Shown in pieces: positions 1-10,035 of a stretch of 64,000 nt of DNA. Positions within the stretch are counted from its first letter, which is position 1. Each line of letters opens with the position of its first letter. The position numbers and the translations under genes were made by a program. Where the stretch lies: contig JAKSZU010000006.1 in the NCBI GenBank assembly GCA_026018925.1, positions 198,077,449-198,141,448 of the forward strand. The letters are read 5' to 3'. Origin of the DNA: Tupaia tana. Lineage: Eukaryota; Chordata; Mammalia; Scandentia; Tupaiidae. The notes under the pieces are model-generated. The model saw only the letters and a list, made by a program, of their open reading frames with translations. It searched no databases and was not told the origin of the DNA.

Positions 1-49
1 ATTAACAAGAGAAGAACATAACACATTTGTTTAATCAAAGTTTTATGTT

Positions 50-302
50 GGGACCAGCAGTTAGCATAATGGCTATGTCGCTGGACTCCCATGTAGTCGA
101 CCGTGGTTTAAGTCCCAGACCCGGTGGCTTAAACTCAAACGGAGCGCGTGTGTGCGCGTGCCCAAGATCCCGAGAGGAGAATTGAGGAGAAGGGATTGTG
201 TCATGGCCATCCCCCCTGGGGGGTGATTTCTCGCTTTCTATCTCTCTGTCTCTCTCTGTCTGTCTGGCGAGCGTATGCGCCCTATAGCGAAAAAAAAAAA
301 AA
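50..302 (+). mobile_element. Class A tRNA-derived SINE
   Basis: Starts GGGACCAGCAGTTAGCATAATGG (A-box region) and has a B-box-like GGTTTAAGTCC. It ends CCCTATAGCG plus poly(A). The flanking direct repeat AAAGTTTTATG occurs just before the head and just after the A tail. Several CpGs have decayed to TG or CA. Confidence 0.95.
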
Positions 303-530
303 AGTTTTATGCAACACAGGAGCCTTCAGAAATGAAGACCCAAAGACCCAGAGAAAACTGTCTCGTGTAATGCTTAGGTCAGTTGAAGAATGAGCAACCA
401 TGTAGAAATGTGGTTGGAAAAGTGTAAAATCTAATGCAATAGACGGAGGAAGGAAAACCCAGCAAGGCCTGTCTGTGTACCATTTCCCCTTCCTGGATGT
501 GGAGCACAACGTCTCCAGGATAGGGGTCTT

Positions 531-797
531 TTTTTTTTTTTTTTTTTTTTAAGAGAGAGATTTTTGCCATAGGGTATATGCACTGCTGGAGAGACAGAAA
601 GAGAGAAAGCAAGAAATAAGCTCCCCCCGGAGGGATGGCCATGCTGCAATCCCTTCTCCTCCATTCTCTTCTTGGGAACTTGGGCACACACACTTACACA
701 CCCAGCCTGAGTTCTAAGCCACTGAGTTCAGGACTCGAATCGTGGTCAATTATGTGGAGGTCCAGCGATGGAGCCATTATACTATCTGCTGGTCCCC
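531..797 (-). mobile_element. Class A SINE
   Basis: Read on the minus strand: head GGGGACCAGCAG at the right end, body block, poly(A) seen as a run of about 20 T at the left. GGGGTCTT precedes the T run and AGGGTCTT follows the head, a decayed TSD. Confidence 0.92.
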
Positions 798-1299
798 AGA
801 ATGAGGGTCTTTAAGGGAAAGGAGACAGGGTGACCTTGCTATTGTGGGGGTTATGGCTTTCTTGAAGCGAGAAGGGTTCTAGTTTCTATGACTTGCTCTT
901 GAGGGAGAAAGAGGAGTGGGAGGTAGGAGGGCAGGAGAAGGTCTAGGAAACTTTGCTTTCAAGCCTGCTTCTGAGGCCTTCCCATCTTCTTTGGTTCACA
1001 GTGCTTCATACGCCAAAGTGCTGTATTTTGGGGTATTATTTTCTGAGCCCCGACGGTAGCCAAGAAGGAAGGTGGAGTGTGCAGATAGATGTCACAGGCA
1101 GAGGTACATTGCTGAGCCTGGGGATGACTGAATGCTCTCTAGCAGATCCAGTGCGAAGCTGCATTGGGTGGGTCATGGGATTCACTGTGTTCAAGGCCCG
1201 ACAGTGAGGAAAGCACTTGGTATCAAACCAGCCCTTGGGCTTCTAGGGGACTGGAGAAAACTAGAATGTTTAGTAATGCCTGCCATTGCACTGACGCTT
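798..1299. other. Unassigned non-coding DNA
   Basis: No gene, tRNA or repeat family recognised. The open frame at 953-1207 has no recognisable domain and no splice context. Confidence 0.5.
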
Positions 1300-1475
1300 C
1301 AGAAATAGGACTTCACTGAGTGTTCCCAACAAACCTTTGAAGTAGGTTCTGTTTTTATCTCCACTTCAGAGTTGATGCTTAAGAAGATTAAATGATTTAA
1401 GAGTGAGAGCTGGGATTTGAATTCATGCCATTCTGATTCCAAAACCCATGCATTTGTTCACCCTCCTATTAACCA
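1300..1475 (-). mobile_element. MIR SINE fragment
   Basis: Shows the antisense MIR order: AACCTTTGAAGTAGGTTCTG, a decayed counterpart of the MIR ATTTTACAGATGAGG segment, then GCTGGGATTTGAATTC. Highly diverged, as expected for this ancient tRNA-derived family. Confidence 0.6.
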
Positions 1476-2656
1476 CATGACTACAAATTATGCATACAAT
1501 TAGTGTGCTGTATTGGGGTACAGGCTAGCTGCAGCTCCAGAGCTTCAGAAAAGCATTTGCTAGGGTGCTAAGCCAATGGGAAAAGGAGAAAGCAGAGGAT
1601 CTCTTTTTGACATTTAACTGTCTTGTTACTTCTGCTCCCAACTCACTGCAAGAACTCTGTGAAATGGTCCTACCCAACAAGAAAAGGTGGGCAAGTACAT
1701 ACGTCCCCTGTGCTCACAAGGAATAAAACAAATATTTGGTGAACAGCAGTAATAACTACTATGCCATGTATATCCTGCTTCCTTCTTCTTTTTTTCTTCT
1801 CTCCCTAATTTGGCTAACCTGACCTCAGGCAAACATCATAGGACACACATAGCCTCTTTAATTCCTTTCCTCCTTCCACTTTGTCTTCCAAAATTGTTTC
1901 CAGCGTTGCAAAATAATGTCCCTCTTTGTGTGATTTAGGAGTTAAAAAAAAAAAAAAAAGGTCTTATGTCTCAAAGTAAATTTGTGTACATTAAAGAACT
2001 AAGGCTACCAACCTGAAAAGCTTCTGAATAACCAGATGTTCCTTCTGATCTTCATAAACGTCACTGTGGACTGACTTGCTTGCTCTTTCTCAGTGTCAGT
2101 GTTCAAGATAATAAATTATGTTAATGTTCCCGTCAGTTGTTTACCGTTTTCTGCTTACTTGACTATATTGCAATAGTACTGAATAGGATTTGCTACCAAT
2201 TTCCTATCAGACATGAAGCCTGTCAGGAATGTTACAAATTAAATGGACTTCTGTGTGACAAATTAGGTATCTAATCACCTCACAGGGAAACTGCATTCTC
2301 AGTTCAGACAACTGTTCTATAAACCCCGTTTTCACAGGCGACCTGTTTCAAAGTTGGAGTCTTTTCCTCCAGCACATTTCTGTCTCATCAGAATACCAGA
2401 ATAAATGCTGTGTTTTTATGGACAGTCTGTTCTGTTACATTCATGACTTACTGTGTTTGGAAAAAAAAAATAGAATATGCAAATGTACTTAATGCACAAC
2501 TTTACCGAAGACAATTCAGTTTTTTCTTCATTTTCCACTTCGATTTTTCTGTTATCCATGATCGAAACTTTGCACTGTTTTTGACTGCTCCCTCTTTGTT
2601 TTTCTTTCCTTTATTTATTTGTTCTTCCCCTATGCATACATCCAGTCAGCCAGCCA
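1476..2656. other. Unassigned non-coding DNA
   Basis: AT-rich sequence with homopolymer runs (A run near 1947, pyrimidine-rich near 1780-1805). I recognise no gene or repeat family here. Confidence 0.5.
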
Positions 2657-2666
2657 GCCATTTCTT

Positions 2667-2926
2667 TTTTTTTTTGGAGAGGTTTTCGCTATAGGGCGCG
2701 TATGCTCGCCAGACAGACAGAGAAAGACAGAGAGATAGAAAGCAGGAAATCACCCCCCAGGGGGGATGGCCATGCCGCAATCCCTTCTCCTCCATTCTCC
2801 TCTCGGGATCTTGGGCACGCACGCACACGTGCCCGGCGTGAGTTTAAGCCGCCGGGTCCGGGACTCGAACCGCGGTCGACTACGTTGGAGTCCAGTGACA
2901 TAGCCATTACGCTAACTGCTGGTCCC
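2667..2926 (-). mobile_element. Young class A SINE
   Basis: Near-consensus copy with many CpGs kept (GGGCGCG, CGGCGTGAG, CGCGGTCGAC). Bounded by a perfect 10-bp TSD GCCATTTCTT at 2657-2666 and 2927-2936, so the insertion is recent. Confidence 0.97.
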
Positions 2927-2963
2927 GCCATTTCTTCACTTAATCATTCAACAAGTATATTTT

Positions 2964-3208
2964 GGGGCCAGCCTGTGGTGTGGTGGTTAAGGTAGCTGGA
3001 TCCCACACTGCTGACTACGTGGTTTGGGTCATGGACCCAGCAGCCTGAAAAACATGCTGGGTGAGTGCTTGGAGGCCTAAAAACCCCAAAATAAGGGAGA
3101 AATGGAGGGAAAGAATTCCTGTGTGACAGTCCCCTAATGGGGTTGCTTCCTTACATTCCCTCCCCCTTTTTGTCTCTTGTTGGCGAGTGCATGGGCCTCT
3201 GGCAAGTT
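2964..3208 (+). mobile_element. Class C SINE
   Basis: Head GGGGCCAGCCTGTGGTGTGG, then GGTTAAGGTAGCTGGATCC and AAAAACATGCTGGG. The end resembles GCATGGGCCTCTGGCAAGTT. A TSD of about 11 bp is suggested by AAGTATATTTT and AAATATATTG. Confidence 0.85.
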
Positions 3209-3218
3209 AAATATATTG

Positions 3219-3220
<2 letters not shown>

Positions 3221-3257
<37 letters not shown>
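3221..3257. repeat. (GT)n microsatellite
   Basis: About 18 uninterrupted GT units, placed between a class C SINE and a class D copy. Confidence 0.98.
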
Positions 3258-3259
<2 letters not shown>

Positions 3260-3480
3260 CTATTTATTCCTATGAGTGGATAAGACAGAGGAAGAGAGAG
3301 ACAGACAGCACCCCCAATAGGGTCTTAACACTGTGATCCACCCAACATCAGCCAGCCCTGCATCATGGGCACACACATGCCTGGTATACTTAGGTTTCTG
3401 GATGCAAACCCAAACCTTCTCATGTGGGTCAGCCCCTCAGGGTAGTACATTTACTGCTGCATCACAGTAGAGCCCCTCTT
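3258..3480 (-). mobile_element. Class D SINE
   Basis: Contains GGAAGAGAGAGACAGACAGC, AGGGTCTTAACACTGTGATCC, ATCAGCCAGCCCTGCATCATG and CTCATGTGGGTCAGCCCC in the order shared by the other class D copies. Strongly diverged. Confidence 0.7.
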
Positions 3481-3483
3481 CTA

Positions 3484-4370
3484 ACAAATGTTTACTGAGC
3501 ATCTCCTTGTGCCAGGTGTGATGGAAGGTCCAAGGGAAAGTTAAAAAGCACAGTCCCTGCCCTCGAGGAGATTGTGTAGCAGACACACATGCCAGCGATG
3601 ATGGTACAACTAGATAATGGCTATTATGGAGGGATGTACGCAACCAGCAAAAGGCAGCGGATGTGTGCAACCAGCAATTGGTGTAATGGCTATGTTGCTG
3701 GACTCCCATGTAGTCGACCGCGGTTCGAGTCCCAGACCCAGTGGCTTAAATTCGCACCTGGTGCATGTGTGTGCATGCCCAAGATTCTGAGAGGAGAATG
3801 GAGGAGAAGGGATTGCGGCGTGGCCATCCCCCCTGGGGGGTGATTTCTCACTTTCTGTCTCTCTCTGTCTTTCTGTTGAGCACATGCACCCTACAGCAAA
3901 ATCCTCTCTCAAAATAAAAAAAAAAAAAAAAGAAAAGAAAAAAAGAAAAAGAAAAAAAGAAAAGAAAAGAAAAGGAAAGAAGGCAGCGGAAGTGGAGAAA
4001 AAATACCTAGGCCCGCTTGAGGGAATCAAGGAAGGCATCAGAGAAGAAGCTCTTGACCTGAATGAGGTCATGAAGTGAGTTGGCCTGGCTGACAAGCCAG
4101 GAAGACAGTTCCAAGCAGGCTGGCATCATGGAGGTTGGGAGAACATGGTTTGTTCCAAAGTTCTACTGTGAGCAGAGCTTCAAATGCAAGAGAGGAAACC
4201 ATCAGGCAATCAGCCTGAGGTAGTGAGCAGGGACCAGAGCACTAAGGCCTTGCCTGCCTTTAGGACAAGCTCGTTTTTCACCTAGGAAGTGAGGGAGCCT
4301 TGGAAGGCTTTAGAGCAAAAGAATGGCAGCATCAGATCTGGTGGCAATGGAGAGGCTGCTCTGGAGGGAC
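3484..4370 (-). mobile_element. LINE L2 3' end, antisense, split by a SINE
   Basis: The order TGTTTACTGAGCATCTCC, TGTGCCAGGTGTGATGG, CAGTCCCTGCCCTCGAGGAG, then AAGGAAGGCATCAGAGAAG matches the antisense L2 3' end. It resumes after the SINE at 3666-3979. Mammal-wide ancient repeat with no coding capacity left. Confidence 0.7.
3666..3979 (+). mobile_element. Class A SINE with long A/G-rich tail
   Basis: Head CAACCAGCAATTGGTGTAATGG, end CCTACAGCAAAATCCTC, then an expanded AAAAGA-rich tail to 3979. The TSD AAGGCAGCGGATGTG (3651-3665) is repeated as AAGGCAGCGGAAGTG (3980-3994). Confidence 0.92.
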
Positions 4371-4740
4371 ATGACCCCGGATCAGGGGTTCTTAACTCTC
4401 TCCCTGGACTTGGCGTGTAATCCATAGATACAGTGGTTGGGATCTGTGAGCTTGGATAGGAAATAATTATATTGTCATTGTCACTATCTTCTAACTGAAA
4501 TTTAGTAGTGCCCTCAAACATGAATTTAGGCAACAGAGTTCCGGAGAATTAGCCAAAGATGAGACTATTACCTATGGGAATCTGGTATGTTGATATCATC
4601 TTAGAGTTGCAGATACTTCAAAATCTCTTTTACATTTACCACTAAACTGAAATTAGTATAGATACTAGAAATATTTCTCTATCTTGTTAGTTAATTATTA
4701 ATAAAGAAGCATATATATTATGTTACAATTTAAAAAAATT
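4371..4740. other. Unassigned non-coding DNA
   Basis: No open reading frame with a recognisable product and no repeat family that I can name. Confidence 0.5.
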
Positions 4741-4754
4741 ATTTGGATATTTAC

Positions 4755-5020
4755 TTTTTTTTTTTTTTTTTTTTTTGAGAGAGAGAGGTTTTTTTGCTAT
4801 AGGGCACATGTGCTTGCCAGAGAGAGACAGACAGAAAGTGAGAAGTCACTCCCCAGGGAGATGGCCATGCCACAGTCCCTTCTCCTCCATTCTCCTCTTG
4901 GGATCTTAGGCACACATGCACATGCACCCGGCATGAGTTTAAGCTGCCAGGTCTGGGACTCGAACCACAGTCGACTACGTGAGAGTCTAGCAATGTAACC
5001 ATTACGCCATCTGCTGGTCT
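4755..5020 (-). mobile_element. Class A SINE
   Basis: Poly(T) at left, then GCTATAGGGCACATGTGC and the body block. The head at right is CCATCTGCTGGTC. Moderately diverged, with CpGs partly lost. Confidence 0.93.
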
Positions 5021-5117
5021 TGATATGACATTTTAATATAATTTATCTTTTGTATTTTATTTTATGATTGAAGCATATCACTCTGAGAAGGGGTTCATAG
5101 TAAAGGTCAGAATCCAT

Positions 5118-5345
5118 GGGGCGTGACAGTGGGCAGCAGGAAAATGTGACCTTACGCGACTGACCCACTTGGGAAGTGTGAGCTTTGCATCAGGAGATCT
5201 CCCTAAGTACACCAGTCACGCACATGTCGGTGATCCAGGGCTGGCTGACGCTGGGGTGGATCGCATCATCAAGACCCTGTCAAGGGTGCTGCCTCTCTGT
5301 TCCTCTCTCTGTCTCGCTCTCTCTCATGGAAGAAATAAAGAAACA
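5118..5345 (+). mobile_element. Class D SINE, sense orientation
   Basis: One of the few sense-orientation class D copies: CCCACTTGGGAAGTGTGAG, CGGTGATCCAGGGCTGGCTG, AAGACCCTGTCAAGGGTGC, then a CTCTGTCTCGCTCTCTCTC run and AAATAAAG. It is the reverse complement of the layout of the other D copies. Confidence 0.65.
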
Positions 5346-5676
5346 CTGGGAGGAAATTTAAAAGGCCTGGACTTACGCACTAGGAAAAGGTGATAGGTGA
5401 GGAGATCATTACAGTTTAAGGCAGTGATGGAGAGGAAGAGGAGGAGGAATTTGTGGGAGATTCTGGGGACAGAGTACATTTGGAAGTAGATTTGGGCATA
5501 AAGTAGAGGGAGGGGTCTGAATGCACCCTACTTCCCCTGCCAGGTGTCTGGCAGGATGAGAGTTCTCCCACATCTGTCCCTTTCTTCCCATTGCTATTGT
5601 TATTTATCTCTTAAACTTTAAAAAAAGAATTATTTATTAGTTTTATTTATGTACTATTATTATTTTAAAATTTGCA
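5346..5676. other. Unassigned non-coding DNA
   Basis: Purine-rich part (GGAAGAGGAGGAGGAATT) and an AT-rich stretch before the next SINE. Nothing further recognised. Confidence 0.4.
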
Positions 5677-5927
5677 GGGACCAGCAGATGGCATAATGGT
5701 TATGTTGCTGGACTCCCCTGTAGTCAACCGTGGTTTGAGTCCTAGACCTGGCAGCTTAAAACTCATACAAGGCATGTATGCATGCATGCCCAAAAATCTC
5801 AAGAGGAGAATGGAGGAGAAGGGATTGCAGTGCAGCCATCCCCCAGGGAAGGTGATTTCTTGTTTTCTGTCTCTCTGTCTCTCTGGCAAGCGCATGCACC
5901 CTATAGCAAAATCTCTTTAAAAAAAAA
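5677..5927 (+). mobile_element. Class A SINE
   Basis: Head GGGACCAGCAGATGGCATAATGG, B-box GGTTTGAGTCC, end CCCTATAGCAAAATCTC. Old enough that most CpGs are TG or CA. Confidence 0.93.
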
Positions 5928-6067
5928 TTGCTATAGGGTACATGCACTCACCAGAGAGAGACAAGAGAGAGGGAAAGTGACAAAGCAAGCCACCAGATCT
6001 GGAACTTGACCCGCAGTTGGCCATGTGGGAGTCCAGTGCCTTAACCATCATGCCACCTGTTGGCCCC
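5928..6067 (-). mobile_element. Class B short SINE
   Basis: Abuts the previous SINE tail-to-tail. Contains GAAAGTGACAAAGCAAGCC joined directly to the tRNA part (CCAGATCTGGAACTTGACC, CCACCTGTTGGCCCC), without the long-class middle block. Confidence 0.85.
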
Positions 6068-6616
6068 ACCTCTTGAATTTTTATCAAAGTAAAACATGGA
6101 GTTTTAGCATGATTTTAATAATGAAGTAGTATGGAAAGATGTGATAGAAGACAATCTTCCTTTTCTCTGCTCTTTTCTCCGCTTGTCACCTTGGTCCTAC
6201 AGTTTTTTGAGCTCTCGTAGTGTCATTTCTCTAGCAGGACTGCAGTCACAGTGCCGGCCATGCCTCGCAGCCCACTGTCCCCATTCCCCACTGTTTTTCA
6301 CGGTAGGTGTTGAATACAGGACAGATTGCAAAGACACTTCCTGTTCCTGTTGTTCTAATAACGATGACCAGTATAACGCATTCTAGTTATATCAACCTTA
6401 ACACTCTGGGAAATTGTTCTTTTACCTAAATTCCCATGTTTTCTGTCATTTGTTGCCTCACAAAATAATACGGAATGTGCAAATAAAAATTCCATGTTTT
6501 CTGTCATTTGTTGCCTCACAAAATAATACAGAATGTGCAAATAAAAATCCTATGGATTGAGGTTGTTTTTATGAAAGTGAGTTTAGGGTGATGATAGGTT
6601 AAATAATGCTACGTGT
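6068..6616. other. Unassigned DNA containing a 58-bp tandem duplication
   Basis: No gene recognised. The tandem duplication inside is listed separately. Confidence 0.5.
6431..6547. repeat. 58-bp tandem duplication, two copies
   Basis: The block beginning near CATGTTTTCTGTCATTTG at 6435 is repeated at 6493 (period 58). The copies are almost identical: CGGAATGTGC versus CAGAATGTGC is the clear difference. Confidence 0.95.
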
Positions 6617-6870
6617 GACACCAGCAGTTGGCATGGTGGTTAAGGTGGCTGGATCCCACATGGCTGACGGCTTTTCGAATCTCAGACTCTGTGGTTTGGA
6701 AAACATGCTGGGTGTGTGTGTGTGTGTTTGTGTGCACCCCAAATCCTGAGAGTTAAGAAGGGATTGTAGGGTGACCATCCTGGGGGTGGATGGTGGTGGT
6801 GGTGGTGGTGATTTCTCACCTTTCTCTCTTCTCTCTCTCTCTTTGACAAACATGCACCCTATAGCAAAAA

Positions 6871-6902
<32 letters not shown>

Positions 6903-6905
6903 AAA
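6617..6905 (+). mobile_element. Class A/C intermediate SINE
   Basis: Head ACACCAGCAGTTGGCATGG, class-C-like GTGGCTGGATCCCACATGG, class-A end CACCCTATAGCAAAA plus a long A-rich tail. Includes a short GGT run (about 6790-6810). TSD roughly GCTACGTG and GCTATGTG. Confidence 0.85.
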
Positions 6906-7380
6906 GCTATGTGATCTTAAAACCAGAAATGGAGAAAGATTGAGAAGATGAATTTTCTGCATATCCTGTGTTTGCTGTCGGGTGTTTTGGGGAGCAGATG
7001 TTCACATCAGGGCCACTGCCCACGTTGGAGACGGCAGTTGCAGCTATGGTTGCATCCCCTGGCCAGCTGGCGGAACCTCTGCACCTCTGCCATGCTTCTT
7101 GTGAAGTCTAGAAATGTATAGTTTTGCAATCTGATGTATTCTAATGGTTGCCAGATAAAACTGATGCTTGTCACTTTTTCTAGGAAAAACATTTAGATGT
7201 TTCCAAGTTGATTGGTGGGGACTTAGCGTTGTTAGAACTTAGGGACTTAGCATTACTAGAACTTTGTGGTAAAACTTTTTTTCAAGTAGCAGAAGAAATA
7301 AAGGAACTTCTGTTTTGAGGGCTAACAGCACCTTCTATTAGTGCCAAAGTTAAAAACAATGACAAAATACTTGATTGTTA
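6906..7380. other. Unassigned non-coding DNA
   Basis: GGGACTTAGCGTTGTTAGAA and GGGACTTAGCATTACTAGAA form a short local repeat near 7219-7262. No gene or named family recognised. Confidence 0.5.
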
Positions 7381-7390
7381 ATATGGACCT

Positions 7391-7530
7391 GTGAGGTTGG
7401 CAGGTGGCGTGGTAGTTAAGGTGCTGGACCCCCACAGAACCAAAGGTGGTTTGAGTCCTGGACCTGACAGCTTGCTTTCCCTATCTCTTTCTCTCTCATC
7501 AAATTAAAAAATAATAAATAATTTAAAAAA
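7391..7530 (+). mobile_element. Class B short SINE
   Basis: Head GGTTGGCAGGTGGCGTGG, then TGGTTTGAGTCCTGG, CAGCTTGCTTTCCCTATCTC and an AAATAATAAATAAT tail. TSD ATATGGACCT (7381-7390) and ATACGGACCT (7531-7540). Confidence 0.93.
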
Positions 7531-7665
7531 ATACGGACCTTTTACAAAAATAAGCAATATCCGGACTTTAAAGAGTTACTGGTAATAGTAAAATAGTGTT
7601 AGCTACTGACACTAGATTAGTCTTCAGACTTAGAAAAAGGCACTTTCCCTCCTTTCTTTTTCTAT

Positions 7666-7914
7666 TTTCTTTTTTGTTTTTTGGGGGTAGGGTACATGTG
7701 GAGATAGGGGTCATATGAGGGGGAAAGAGTGAGCGGGAAAGTGAGAAATCTCTTCTTAGGGAGGAATGGTCACACGGCAATCCCTTCCCCATTCTCCTCC
7801 TGAAATTCTGGGCATACACACGTGCCCAGTGTGATTTTCAAGTTGCTGGGTCCGGGACTTGAACCACAGTTGACCATGTCCACTGCCTTAACCACTATGC
7901 CACCTGCTGGTCCC
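7666..7914 (-). mobile_element. Class C/A SINE, antisense
   Basis: Pyrimidine-rich tail at left, TAGGGTACATGTGGAG, CAATCCCTTCCCCATTCTCC, and head CCACCTGCTGGTCCC. TSD-like CCTCCTTTCTTTTTCT and CCTCCTTTATTTTCT. Confidence 0.88.
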
Positions 7915-8068
7915 TCCCTCCTTTATTTTCTAATAACATTTCTCAGTATAACTAGAGAGACTACTCTGGGGTAAACTGAGGTCTGACTGCTGTTTACTGT
8001 CCTTTATTTTTTTGAAGGCGAGGGGTGAGGGATGGCCCTGAGAAAGATGCTGAGAGAAACAGGCTATT
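7915..8068. other. Unassigned spacer
   Basis: Short non-coding spacer between SINEs. Confidence 0.4.
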
Positions 8069-8084
8069 GAAAAGTTAACTTCTC

Positions 8085-8366
8085 GGGACCAGCAGTTAGC
8101 GTAATGGCTATGTCGCTGGACTCCCACGTAGTCGACCGCGGTTCGAGACCCGGACCCGGCGGCTTAAACTCACGCCGGGCGCGTGTGCGTGCGTGCCCAA
8201 GATCCCAAGAGGAGAATGGAGGAGAAGGGATTGCGGCGTGGCCATCTCCCCTGGGGGATGATTTCCTGCTTTCTATCTCTCTGTCTGTCTCTGTCTGTCT
8301 GGCGAGCGCACGCGCCCTATAGCAAAAACCTCTCCAAAAAAAAAAAAAAAAGAAAAAAAAAAAAAA
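8085..8366 (+). mobile_element. Young class A SINE with perfect TSD
   Basis: Close to the inferred consensus, with intact TAGCGTAATGG and GGTTCGAGACC boxes and many CpGs. A perfect 16-bp TSD GAAAAGTTAACTTCTC flanks it at 8069-8084 and 8367-8382. The A tail is interrupted by single Gs. Confidence 0.98.
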
Positions 8367-8382
8367 GAAAAGTTAACTTCTC

Positions 8383-8890
8383 AATTTACACATGCAAACC
8401 ACAGTCCTTTTCATTTCTATTATAAATATTTGAAGAGCAAGTTAGAGATTGTTAGTAAAGAAGTGAGAGAAAGAACCTAGCAATAGGATAAATGACTTTC
8501 TCTTTAACCTTACTGGCTTGTTAACGGGCTGGATAACAAGTTTTTACTTGTCGGCAATGCAGTTAAGCTTCGGAATACTCTCAGAGCAAAGTAACTTAAA
8601 AAAAAAGTTTTACTGAAATATAAATTTCAGGAGGGTAAAAAGTTTAGGCTTGGAAGAAGCATTTAAGCTCTAGTCTTTCAAACTCAACTTTTCCAAAAGA
8701 TTTGGCATTGAACCAGCAGGTTAATGAAGCCGCAGAAGAGAGACATTTTGTAATTACTAACGCCCCTCGCTCAGCAGGACACTGGAAGCGCCTAGACTTT
8801 GATTTACTTACACGCAGCAGAAACGTATTAGCCAGGGTGCATCCTTCTAGGAACTAGTGAAGGGAGAATGAGAAAGATGGGAAAGAGGAG
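8383..8890. other. Unassigned non-coding DNA
   Basis: Start of the SINE-free stretch that extends to 13,553. No gene recognised. Confidence 0.5.
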
Positions 8891-9320
8891 TGTGTGTGCT
8901 GTGTGTGTGTCTGCCCGTCTGCGGGAGGAGAACGTACAGTTTCTGCTCTTGAGAACTGTCGAACCGAGCTCCCGCAGGGGCTGGCTGCAATGCCTACGAC
9001 GTGTACGTGTACGCTGGCTGTCGAAAGGGAAGTAAGTGATCGTGGCGCCACCGGGCGATGCAGCAGCCGTTCTTTGTCTCTAGCCCTGCTTGAGTGCGGA
9101 GCCCAGTTGGGGCTGTGGCGTGGCAACTCCTCCCAGATGCGTCCGGAACGCTGCTGGCGTCTCCTAGGACCTTATATAATGTGTAGCGTGGGAAGCAAGG
9201 AGACGTTTGCCCCTGGCTCGTGTCGACGCGCTTCACATTGGAAGCGCATCCGCGGAGCGTGGCGCGGAGAGCAAACGGAAGAGTTTGACTTGTTGCTTTG
9301 TATCTAATGGGTTAACCTCT
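8891..9320. promoter_or_regulatory. CpG-rich segment, candidate promoter or first exon
   Basis: The only non-repeat CpG-dense stretch in the window (for example GGCGCCACCGGGCGATGC, GTCGACGCG, CATCCGCGGAGCGTGGCGCG). It holds a TATATAA at 9173-9179, a donor-like GTAAGT at 9032-9037, and a perfect 7-bp inverted repeat GCGCTTC/GAAGCGC at 9228-9247 with ATTGG overlapping its loop. An open frame spans 8894-9307 on the plus strand, but its translation is low-complexity and matches no family I know. Whether this starts a coding gene or a lncRNA, or is an orphan CpG island, cannot be told from sequence alone. Confidence 0.4.
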
Positions 9321-9570
9321 TCACGGAGCCTTCATTTTCCTGCTGCAAATGACAATGTGGCTAGGCAGGGCTGCTTCCACAGATCATCTCCTGCAAGAGC
9401 ATCCGTTTTGTTGTTACTTATGTGGAGTAAATAAGACCTTTGCTTACTAGCTGTTTTTTCCAGTATTCCAAAATTAATGACTTGCTTTCGGGTAAAAATC
9501 GAGTCAGTTCCGAAGGATATAAAGTGAAAATAAAATTGCCAAATCTCTTCTCACTCCTCATAGATAACTA
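9321..9570. other. Unassigned non-coding DNA
   Basis: Flank of the CpG-rich segment. Nothing recognised. Confidence 0.4.
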
Positions 9571-10035
9571 ATGTTGTTCAAGTTTTTTTTTCATTCTTCT
9601 CGATTTTTTTGCAGACGATAAGCATCTATTTAAGTCATTTGTTTAAAGTGCACAGAAATAATATTATGCTATACACTCTGCTCTGCAACTTGCTTTTTTA
9701 CTCTAATATTCAGGCACTCTCTATAACCATGTAGCTTTTTATATCTTTATGGAAACAGAAAGTTCTACCTCATTCTTTTCAACAGCTCTACAATATTCCC
9801 CTGCATGAATGCACAGTTATGGATTAAATCAGTTCTCTACCAGTGGGCATTTAGGTTGTTTTTGGTTTTCAGCTATTACAAAAGATGGTACAAATCTCTG
9901 TGCTTATGTTGCTCTGTGCTTATGGGGACATAGATGCTTAGCAGTAAAATTTTGAGTCAAAAAGTTTAGGTCGCATTTAACATTTGAATATATGTTTCCA
10001 AATCACCTTCCCCAAATGCACCAATTGTTCATTCA
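9571..10035. mobile_element. Ancient L1M-type LINE fragment
   Basis: Contains AACAGCTCTACAATATTCCC, GTGGGCATTTAGGTTG, TTTTCAGCTATTACAAA and TTTGAGTCAAAAAG in the order I associate with old mammalian L1 3' regions. No open frame. Family assignment is from memory. Confidence 0.5.

Noticed and set aside
8104..8166. Possible functional tRNA genes in the SINE heads
   Set aside because: A-box and B-box are present, but the heads do not fold into a complete cloverleaf by eye and always continue into SINE bodies with TSDs.
8894..9307. 137-residue open frame on the plus strand in the CpG-rich segment
   Set aside because: Composition reflects GT repeats and GC-rich DNA; no domain recognised, and it spans a TATA motif and a donor-like site. 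I list the region only as a candidate promoter.
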